64,000 nucleotides of DNA, from the NCBI GenBank assembly GCA_904066235.2, contig CAJFCV020000004.1, forward strand, positions 6,324,001 through 6,388,000, given 5' to 3'. This DNA comes from Bursaphelenchus xylophilus (lineage: Eukaryota > Nematoda > Chromadorea > Rhabditida > Aphelenchoididae). The notes beneath the pieces are model-generated. The model made no database searches and was not told the DNA's origin. It saw nothing but the letters and a program-made list of their open reading frames with translations. Made by a program: the position numbers and the translations under genes. Shown piece by piece: positions 56,124 to 64,000 of this stretch; position 1 is the first letter of the stretch; every line of letters begins with the position of its first letter.

Positions 56124-58160
56124 TTACTCAGTTCTCTGCCTAATGTAATTGTAGGCGTTTTTTAACCGTTCTTTCAGCTCTTCCTTTTCCTTTTTGGTTG
56201 CTCTTTCTCCCAAAGAAGGGAAGATCAGGATGCAAAACAGAAACTCAAAGGGGGCCTGGTACTTGAACATCTCCACTTGCTAAAAAGATTAATGAAAGTT
56301 GACCAAGGCATACCTGATCGAGTGTAAATGAGAAGCTGCATCCATTTTTGGTCAACGTCTGATGGAAAGTGTTGTGGTAAATAATAAAAAGATCGTGGAT
56401 GTGATCTCGGAACACATCTGAACGAGCAGAAACAAACAAAAACTTGGCCAAATCATTCAGGCCGGTACCTGAAATTAATCAGCAAGTCCTATCAGAAATA
56501 TGTAATATGGGCCTTACTGATGTGAGAGCATTGCCAATCCAGAATACTGACTACTTTATCCCCATGCAAAAGAATATTATCGGTCCACAGATCCCCATGG
56601 GCCAAGACTGCTGGATACCCTAAAAAGATTACTTACGGATACTCGAAACTTTCACCATTGTTTCAGGTATCTCTCCGCCAATAATGCATCAATTTCTATA
56701 CCATTTGTATCAAATTAAAGCTCACACACCCCATTTTTTGTCCAGCCAGTATGGGGGGTCTAGGTTCACTGGGGCACCTGTACTGACCTTTGAAATTTTC
56801 ATTCCAATTTTGGAGCCCGAAATCGGTGAAATTTATTGTTAGAAAAGTTTTGCAATGATTTCTGAAGATGCAAGCTTTTCGGCGTATATTGCCCGAGCAA
56901 ACAGCTTTCGTACCCATCCGTCCGACATGCTACCTCGCCTGATTGAAATATGTTGTACTTGGTACAGGCGTAAACGAGAATTTTTTTAAAATTTCTTCGG
57001 AGGATTTGGTGACTTTTTTAGCCGCAAATCCAAAAAATTGCCAAATCTGAAGAGAAACTCACAATCAATTGAAAATCATTGCAAAATTTTCTAACAATTT
57101 GTAAGTTTCATCGATTTCGGGTTCCAAAATTTGGAATGAAAATGTCAAGTGTGAGTACGGTATCCTCCGTGGACATAACAGCGCCATATTTGGTGGACAA
57201 GAAATGTGTGCCAGCTTTAATTTTATAGAAATTGGTGGTGCATTATTGGCGGAAAAATATATAAAGTTTCGGGTCGACTACCCTGTATATCTAAAATAAG
57301 CATACCGTATTTTAGATGCACATTCTGAGGCATGGACTTGTAGTCTTTCATCCATTTCCGGATCACTTCTTCGCACTGAAAAAAGCTGCGATCAAAAGAG
57401 ACTAAACGGATAAAGAGATCGAAGGGGATCAGGTCGATGGAAGGGACTGCACACTTCATCTTCTCAAAGATATTCTCCTTCCGATTCAGAACATGGGAAT
57501 AGGCGTGGAATTGGGCCAATGACGTCACCACATTTGCACACTACAGATTTTAAACTTGAGATTACTGTAGCAATCAAAGGACACTATGCCAAAAAGGATG
57601 ACTTACTTTTTGGAAATCCATTCCCTCGATTACTTTATTCGTTTTCCCGAAATCCCCGAGATCCTCAAGGAGAATGTATCCATGCTGTCCTGTTCTGACA
57701 TCGCTTTCTTTGGCCGATAACATCTTTGGGAATCTGATAAAATCCATTTTTGGCGCGATGTTCCTGTATACGAAGATCTCCTGATTGTGGAAAAAACAGA
57801 GATTCTTGGTAAAACTGTTTTCTTCTGGCTTGTAGAGATCCTTGGAATACTGACTGATGGGTTGTTTGAGGACAGCCTTGATCACGTTCCCGTTCTGAAC
57901 ATACATCTGGACCCTGGCCACCCGAGAATTAAACCCCATATGGATTGGAGCCGCGCCAATCTGATGAGATATAACTAAGGAAAGTAAAGTAATGTACGAG
58001 ATTTAACGTAAAACAAGATACTCACATTGTTTATGTCGCTTTCGTCGTTCACACAATGACTCTGTTTGATCATGTCCTCCACAACCTCCTTCACAGTCAA
58101 TGTAGTGGGGAGAATCATATCTTCCAGAGTCAGTAAACTACTTGAAGGCTTGGATCGCAT
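56124..58160 (-). CDS. CHK-kinase-like (DUF1679/EcKinase) protein
   Basis: Aminoglycoside-phosphotransferase-fold protein of the nematode/insect CHK family, about 400 residues in six exons. Exon 1 starts MRSKPSSSLLTLEDMILPTT. Then GAAPIHMGFNSRVARVQMYV and NGNVIKAVLKQPIS (the nucleotide-binding lysine region, VLKQ), HNQEIFVYRNIA and GYILLEDLGDFG. The catalytic loop is YPAVLAHGDLWTDNILLHGD, the family signature HGDLW-x-NIL. The metal-binding segment VSILDWQCSHIS follows, then GTGLNDLAKFLF. Insect relatives phosphorylate ecdysteroids; the nematode substrate is unknown. All phosphotransfer residues look intact. The 670-bp intron (about 56625-57295) is occupied by a foldback element. Confidence 0.88.
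56650..57290. mobile_element. Foldback element filling a CHK-like gene intron
   Basis: CGAAACTTTCACCATTG..., CTCCGCCAATAATGCATCAA, TTTCTATA, ...TTAAAGCT at 56644-56720 and TTTTCATTCCAATTTTGGAG, CCCGAAATCGGTGAAA at about 56795-56845 have diverged reverse complements at about 57040-57285 (ATTTCGGGTTCCAAAATTTG, GAATGAAAATG, GGTGCATTATTGGCGGAAAA, ...TTTCGGG). The arms are about 210 bp with several small differences, indicating some age. Non-coding. Confidence 0.75.
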
Positions 58161-58983
58161 CACCGGAAATGCAAAAGAGTTAAAAAAAAATTAAAATAGG
58201 TGCGTCAAAAGTTTGGAACAGGTTGGGAAAGTAACCATAAATTTCGGGTTAAAGCTCCTCGACGTTCTTAGATGCTATGAAGAGTCAAAATCCCAACGAC
58301 ATGCTGATTTTCATCGATAGACTCAAAATGAAAAAAATGCTTATGGAGACAAAAATTACGGTAAGAATTAGCAAAAAAAAAAATTATTTTTTTTTGTTTG
58401 GGTTACTCGTGTCATCGATGCTTTCTATAAAAAATCATTCATGGTTGCATAATTGTCTCAAGGCAATCACATCCCCACATCGGGACCTTATACGCATAGT
58501 ATAATTTATAAAATTTTTGAATCGTGCTTCTAATCTTGGTTTAATGAATTTTATACTTTTTGTATGGCAACTTGAAGGCTGATTGCCCTCTCCGAGCTTT
58601 TGTGAGATAAAACCGTTTCTTCAAGAACGAAAGTTGACTGCTGTTTGCAACATCCAAAGCCAGATGTTTCAAACATTTAAATTTTTTTAGTCGCCAAAGC
58701 CAATATCTATACTGATCTGGATTCCAGGTGTGACACATCAGAGAGTTGGTTAACAATATTGTATCGGTATGTAATAGGGTTCGGAAAATTCGGTTATGTT
58801 CACCACGCGGGTATATACCCCGTCCGAACCCTAGTATGAAACCGATAAAGGGACTTGTTTTTGCGAAATATAGCGGCTTAGAATCAAAGTCAAAACTGTG
58901 GGTCGTCTTAACATCTCATATATCTGGCTTTGCGAAGTTGTGACCTGAGTCGTATCCAAAACATAAAGGAATTCAATAATTTT

Positions 58984-59231
58984 ATAAGGATGGTGACATA
59001 CAAATCAAATCGGTTTTCGTGGCCGGAAACCGCGATTTCTTGTCTGTTAGGCTTCTAGACAAGAAATGCGTAATTCTTGTCTGAAATTGCGTAACATTGC
59101 GCAATAATGCGCAAATTTCTGCTGTCTCCGCCGAAGATTTTTTCTTTTTTTCTCTGCTTCTTTTCTAGAAGCCTAGAAATAGCGGTTTCTGGCCACGAAA
59201 CCCGATTTGATTTGTATGTCACCATCCTTAT
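58984..59231. mobile_element. 250-bp MITE with about 45-bp terminal inverted repeats
   Basis: ATAAGGATGGTGACATACAA, ATCAAATCGGTTTTCGTGGC, CGGAAACCGC on the left is matched by GCGGTTTCTGGCCACGAAAC, CCGATTTGATTTGTATGTCA, CCATCCTTAT on the right. A second inner pair is TAGGCTTCTAGAC / TTCTAGAAGCCTA. It carries TTGCGTAACATTGCGCAATA in the middle, related to the repeat at 13236 and 52857. Confidence 0.85.
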
Positions 59232-59387
59232 ATCATTTGAAAAACCTGGAGAACATGAAGGCCCAGAACTCACCGATCGTCGTCTTTCCAGAAAGGACAA
59301 AGGAATTATTATTAAAGATCAGCATTTACTTTATTTTAAACGCATTAATGTTGGGCCCAATTTCCTATTCGAATTTTTGGTCGAATA

Positions 59388-59512
59388 ATTCGACTTTAAA
59401 GGTCAAGCTATGCAAATTTTGCTCCAAAAATACCAATTCTTGGGAATTTCAATTTTTCATATTTTTAAAAAATCGACCACAATAATTCAAATTTTGACCT
59501 TGAAAGTCGAAT
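59388..59512. repeat. Small inverted repeat
   Basis: ATTCGACTTTAAAGGTCAA and TTTTGACCTTGAAAGTCGAAT are imperfect reverse complements about 85 bp apart. It could be the ends of a very short TIR element; no other copy was seen. Confidence 0.55.
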
Positions 59513-60444
59513 CTATCAGCCAAAAATTAGAATAGTAGATTGGGCCCAGCAATTCTGTATACATAAAGCCAACTTACTGTAAGCTAAAATTGGCTCGAAG
59601 AATCTTGTTTTAGCCTGACTCAATTGTGTCAATCGAGTAAAGTAAGAATGTTGCGTTTCCTTCGTATCTTTGGGCCCGTCCAGTAAAATTACAAAAAAAG
59701 TGAATGAAGCAATTACTTTTTTATGGTAACTGAAAAAAGTCTCCGAAAATGGAATAAATAATTGATTTTGTTTTGCCTGTGATGTACTTAGACTGAAAGA
59801 TGGATGATCGAGGTGATTACGTAGTCATTTCGAATATTGTCTGTGCCTATTAGATGTCTACTGAGCCGCTGTCTCTATTATTATGACCTAATTTAATTAT
59901 CCATTTCGAGGATTCCATAATCGAAATTCCATTCGGTTTCTCTCTCCATGTTGTCTTGTTTTTGGGATAAGGGAAGACAGGTGTCATGAAGCGAATGCTT
60001 ATGTCCCAGCCTTCCCTCTACCTGATCCACCTACTCATTCGATCCACCTGTTGGAAGTAGGTCAGGCCTGTCTCGAGGATTTTATTCGTCGCTTTTCTGG
60101 AGCCCCTCTTCTACTTAACGATCTTGTTTGTAACTCATTTACAGTCATTTAACAATTGTTTTTTGGTATTGGAATAGTTTACTTTCTTGAAACAGATGTT
60201 GTTAATTCCCACAATACTAAATATTTAAAATATGGCAACATGCCTTTACTTCTTTATAACCCCATGTCCAGAGTCATCAGTCATGAAGGCCAACATCGTG
60301 AACTTTTTACGACCCTTCTTCTGACTATGGCCTGGGGGCATCCGGGTTTAGAGAACGTGGTCCAGTCACGCACCCGGGTAATAGATATCCGTCCCCTTAG
60401 GGCTTCCATTCCCAAAGTCGGCGGTCTTTCCGTTCAATTCAGGG

Positions 60445-61249
60445 ATGAATGATAACAATGAAAGTCCGAAATTCGAACCTGGGGTCTGGAAGTAAGTCAT
60501 AAATCTCTAGTAATATGCACATCTGGTCCTTTCCCACGGCCTAGTTCCGGCTTAAACCGTTAAATTGATTTGAGAATGTATTTGAAGTCATTTGTATGAA
60601 TCTTGTCGAGGATGGGTGACGATTTCGACCCTTTCAGTGTCATGAGTTACAACCACAGCTCATCGTACAACCGGACATACGAAAGGAAGGTGATTGAGGA
60701 AGGCGGGGGCAAGCCCACTGTTCGAATCAGCTCTCCCTTCCAGACGGTGACCGCCGGAGGTGGTGGAATCCCCTTCTCAATCCCCTCCCTCCCCTCTTCC
60801 AGTTTCATTACTCCTCACAATTACCACTTCGGTAATTGTGCCGGATCATTCTCTTCCAACGATGACTCCTTGAATGCTATCCTCGATGTGTCCGGATTTG
60901 CTCCAGAGGACCTCAAGGCAAGTTCTTGTTTCTATTTGTCACTAACTCCATGTACTTAACACAATATACTCCTTATACTAGGGTTATAATGACATGATTT
61001 GTTCAGGTGTCGGTGGTTGGTCGTCAGATCGTAATTGAGGCCAAACACGGCGAGAAACAAGATGAACTGGGATCCATCGAGCGATCCTTTATCCGTAAAT
61101 TCAACTTGCCGAAGAATGCGACCCCCGAGTCGGTGAGCAGCAACCTGACTGGAGAGGGACAACTCACCATCACCGCCCACGCCCCCCAACAACAACAGAC
61201 CGCATCCCAAAGCATCCCCATCAAGGTGCAAACCAATGGCAGCGCTTAA
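60445..61249 (+). CDS. Small heat-shock protein (HSP20/alpha-crystallin family)
   Basis: ATP-independent chaperone. An N-terminal Ser/Tyr-rich arm (MGDDFDPFSVMSYNHSSSYN) precedes the alpha-crystallin domain: LNAILDVSGFAPEDLK, VSVVGRQIVIEAKHGEKQDE, SIERSFIRKFNLPKNATPES and the closing VSSNLTGEGQLTITAHAPQ, with the conserved A-x-x-x-x-G-x-L motif varied to SNLTGEGQLTI. The C-terminal IPIKV is an I-x-I/V-type motif used for oligomerisation. The intron at about 60920-61005 joins ...PEDLK to VSVVG. Start: ATG 60445 gives MNDNNESPKFEPGVWK, which joins in frame to MGDD at 60612 by a GTAAGT donor and a weak GTCGAG acceptor; otherwise translation begins at 60612. About 200 residues. Confidence 0.92.
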
Positions 61250-61496
61250 TCTCTTAAAATCCCTCCAGCCCAGTTGGAAACTGCTTTCGTTTTCAAATAA
61301 ACATCCAAATCCCTGGCAAAACCTGATATTGGCATTTTGTCATATCTAAAAATAAATTCTCGGGACTTTTTAAAAAAAATCTTTTCAAATACGTTTTCGA
61401 AACTATGTTTGAATAAAATGAATAAAACGTGTGATTCACACTCATAGATGAGCGTTCTGATTGTCAACGAGTCAAAAATCGGTTGGTTATGGAAAG

Positions 61497-62455
61497 ATGT
61501 TTCGCACGTTGGCCGTGATATTATTCATGGCCTCAGTGGCCGTCGCCTTGTGCTGTCCGTTGTTTCGTCGAACTCGAAAAGGGATTATTTATATTCATTT
61601 CTGCCTGATTCAAGCGTTTCACGTGTGGTTCAATGCGGATGAGCACCTTGTTGGATATAATTATTCGAATATTCTTCTGTGCGCGGCTGCCATTCCCATT
61701 TTCATCGAACATAGCCTCACAATGAACCAGGCATGTAAGTTTACCCGTTTGTGTCTTTTTACGGATTTTTTAGGTAAAGAGATTGAACTGCATGAGGCAT
61801 TTATGGTTACGGTATCACTGGTTTTATTCGACTGGTTCAGTAAACTAGCTTTTGAAACTTCTAGATTTACCTCAATTTACATTTACACGACTGGTCTAGC
61901 TTGTCTCGTCTATTTTTACGTCAATCTGGAGATGAAACCATGGAAAGATGCCAATTTGGATGTATGTTTGCGCTTGTTATTACGTATACTGTCTGATCGA
62001 TTCAGGAATTGGCTTCAATTGAACATGATAGTCTCTTTATCGACTTCCGAAACCGATTGAATATGACTGGTCGAGGTGGGGACTTGAGGTTAGTGCAGAT
62101 ATTCGGTCGACTTGCACTTGGAGTAAGTGTAATTCTGTTCAGTTTGATTATCTTAATAATTTAGTTGGTCCCCTATTTTGGAGGCTTTGTGTGGATACGA
62201 TACCTTTTTGTGTTATCGGATTGTGTTTCGATAGTGGGAATAATGTTTTCTCCACCCATAGTGGGAGGGATGGTTCAAGTCATGAAGATGTTGGGAAGGT
62301 TTATCGTCGAGAGACAACTCCAAAAGAGAATAAAGGAGGCCCTCAAGAAGTATAAGAGGAGAGGAGCTCAAAGTCCAAGTCGCGAACTATTGTTGGCCAA
62401 TGTTGAAGAGGAATTCAATGACGAGTCTGGATTTGTTACAACCGAATTTGTTTAG
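61497..62455 (+). CDS. Orphan multi-pass membrane protein
   Basis: About 280 residues in four exons (introns about 61736-61774, 61961-62005 and 62125-62163). Hydrophobic segments: TLAVILFMASVAVALCCPLF at the N-terminus; NILLCAAAIPIFIE; FMVTVSLVLFDWFSKLAF; TTGLACLVYFYVN; LVPYFGGFVWIRYLFVLSDC; and SIVGIMFSPPIVGGMVQVMK. A basic, helical tail with ERQLQKRIKEALKKYKRRGA follows and it ends in acidic residues (NVEEEFNDESGFVTTEFV). I do not recognise a family. It starts 248 bp after the heat-shock gene and its 3' end is 60 bp from the convergent NitFhit stop. An earlier in-frame non-ATG extension exists but has no start codon. Confidence 0.6.
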
Positions 62456-62514
62456 AAAAGTTTATGTAAATGTGGCGTTAGATTGTATGATCCTTTCTAA
62501 TGTATAATATTATC

Positions 62515-64000
62515 CTAAATCTTGTTCATGATCTCCCTGTAGATCTTAGCTTCCTTGGCCATTTCTTCTGTGTCTCGGAGAGTTCTTTCCTTCTCGATCT
62601 CGGTGTATATTTGGTTGTCTTGGAAGTCTCCTTTTCTCCGAGGGAGAATGTGCACATGTACATGCTAAAATAAGGGAAATCACTTCGGAGCTTTCGTATT
62701 TTCCTTACGGGAACAGTTTGGCCAGCATCTGGGCCGTCTTGGATGCATACAGTAGTAGACGTTAGATTGTAATGATCCTCTAAAACCTTCTGGACCTTCT
62801 TGGCAACGATAAAAAGATCAGCTGTTTCTTTGTCATCAAGGTCCGTCAGCCTTTTCACTTTTCTAATAGGCGATACGAGTACATCTGGATTCGAATAAAC
62901 GGTTTTCAGTAATGTGCTTACGTCCTTCGACTACTGGTTTTATGTTGACAAATGCAAATGAATGTTCAGATTTGATGAAGACTTGTTCTGGAGGAATCGG
63001 AATTTCCGCGAAGTATAAATTTTCGGTCACTAAAGAGATGATTAATCCATTTGTTAACGTACCCGGCCAAACAGTATTGTAAGTGATATTGTACAAGTCG
63101 TTTCTTCGGTGAGCAATCACTGGCTGCAGCTCACGGACTTCCTTTACATAGTCCAAATCGATTTCGGCAAAGCAAATGTCTATTGAATAACTGGATCACA
63201 GTTCTTAAAATACTCACCAACTCTATCCGAGCATTGAGAGACGATCGCACCCCAGGGATCAATGACCATGGAATGCCCGTAAGAAGATCTTTTCTCGTTG
63301 TGTTTCCCAGTCTGAGCAGCAGCGATGACATAACATTGTGTTTCAATTGCCCTGGCTCTCAGCAAGCTCTTTAAATTATGCTTTACTAATGCATTGATAA
63401 AATTTCTCACCTCCCAATGTGCCAACCCAGTGTTTACAGTGAAACTTGAAGGGTACGACAATATCTGAGCACCTTGAAACCTGTTCCAAAGAGCCAATTC
63501 GGGGAATCTGACGTCATAACAGATGGAGAGACCTAGTTTTCCAACGGGTGTTTGGACGGGGTTAACCAGGCGAGATCCAGCTCGACTGAATTCACTTTCC
63601 ATTAATCTGACTCGACCCGGGATGTCCAGATCGAACAGATGGAGCTTGTGATATTGAGCTTGAGTATTCCCTTCAGAATCGATGACAATATGTGTATTCA
63701 AGGGCATTTTGTCATCACTCTCCTAAGATAACATGGTTATCCGAGTAAGGTGGCCTACTTTGTTGTGAAATCCTCCGAGCGACAGCCAGACATTATTCTC
63801 CTTGGCTAGAGTTCTGAATCTTTTGAGATAGTCCGAGTCTTCTCTGAAGGCCAAATTGATTGTTTCCTGTCGATTTTCTCCAATGTAGTCAAAACATTCG
63901 GGGAAGAAGACCATCTGAAATGGATCAGTGTCCTCCATCTTTTCCTTACCTCACATTTCTTCTCCTTAGCCCTCAGGACAAGTTCCTTACAAGTTTCAAA
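62515..64000 (-). CDS. nft-1: NitFhit: nitrilase-FHIT fusion protein, 5' end beyond window
   Basis: Fusion of a nitrilase-superfamily domain (N-terminal) to a diadenosine-polyphosphate hydrolase, as in flies and C. elegans. The nitrilase triad is visible: Glu in VFFPECFDYIG, Lys in AQYHKLHLFDLD and Cys in LGLSICYDVRFPELALWN; also YVIAAAQTGKHNEKRSSYGH. The FHIT part starts about LVTENLYFAEIPIPPEQVFI, then DVLVSPIRKVKRLTDLDDKE, VCIQDGPDAGQTVP and the HIT motif HVHVHILPRRKGDFQDNQIY, and ends EAKIYREIMNKI (stop 62517-62515). At least six exons lie in the window. The N-terminal residues before VLRAKEKKCEMVFFPE are off the right edge. All catalytic residues seen are intact. Confidence 0.95.

Larger units (their letters stand above)
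58161..60444. other. Divergent intergenic region CHK-like / small heat-shock gene
   Basis: About 2.3 kb with no recognised exon. It contains a short hairpin at 58776-58832 (AGGGTTCGGA paired with TCCGAACCCT), a 250-bp TIR element (58984-59231) and a roughly 125-bp inverted repeat (59388-59512). The ORF at 60156-60452 overlaps the start of the heat-shock gene in another frame and is not supported. Confidence 0.5.

Noticed and set aside
60156..60452. 98-codon plus-strand ORF before the heat-shock gene
   Set aside because: It overlaps the probable first coding exon of the HSP20 gene in another frame and matches nothing.

Overview
The window is a piece of nematode chromosome. The genes are intron-rich, with mostly 35-60 nt introns and GT...TTTAG/TTTCAG splice sites. 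Several families are typical of nematodes: a ground-like cuticle protein, an N-terminal-PAX (npax) protein, a NitFhit fusion, a nematode-type N-terminal-glycine globin and serpentine receptors. Many start codons sit just after a splice acceptor, and several same-strand genes are only 70-155 bp apart. Both facts suggest spliced-leader trans-splicing and operons. I cannot name the species; the weak TTTCAG consensus makes a close Caenorhabditis relative less likely (inference).

Layout. 0.6-1.2 kb: 3' end of a Phafin-type FYVE protein (+). 1.5-2.8 kb: somatostatin/opioid-like GPCR (-). 2.8-6.9 kb: no recognisable gene. 6.9-11.9 kb: COG2 and UFL1 (+, probable operon). 11.9-13.4 kb: nested inverted-repeat elements. 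13.6-14.7 kb: aerolysin/ETX-MTX2-like protein (-). 16.8-18.1 kb: SIAH ubiquitin ligase (+). 19.8-23.1 kb: ground-like protein, a Lys-rich orphan and an npax-like factor (+). 23.1-24.9 kb: CYP4-type P450 (-). 25.3-31.5 kb: complete Dicer (-). 32-33.3 kb: PA2G4/EBP1 (-). 33.5-38.1 kb: PUSL1-like pseudouridine synthase, LSM8 and an M3-family peptidase homologue with a destroyed active site (+, probable operon). 38.2 kb: SmE (-). 38.9-39.8 kb: aldo-keto reductase (+). 39.9-40.4 kb: mucin-like protein, possibly GPI-anchored (-). 41.1-42.4 kb: 7TM receptor (-). 42.7-44.3 kb: large palindromes. 45.1-46.8 kb: fatty-acid elongase and a small membrane protein (+). 46.8-48 kb: globin with a myristoylation-type N-terminus (-). 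50-55.6 kb: NHERF-type two-PDZ scaffold (+), its long introns full of mobile elements. 56.1-58.2 kb: CHK-kinase-like protein (-). 60.4-61.2 kb: small heat-shock protein (+). 61.5-62.5 kb: orphan multi-pass membrane protein (+). 62.5-64 kb: NitFhit, running off the window (-).

The most striking non-genic content is at least eight non-autonomous terminal-inverted-repeat or foldback elements. Among them is a roughly 1.15 kb palindrome with arms of about 480 bp. Several families occur twice or more in the window, and some are nested. If transcribed, the long arms would make double-stranded RNA, the substrate of the Dicer encoded in the same window; that link is inference only. Exon boundaries were read by eye from splice sites and reading frame, so positions may be off by a base.
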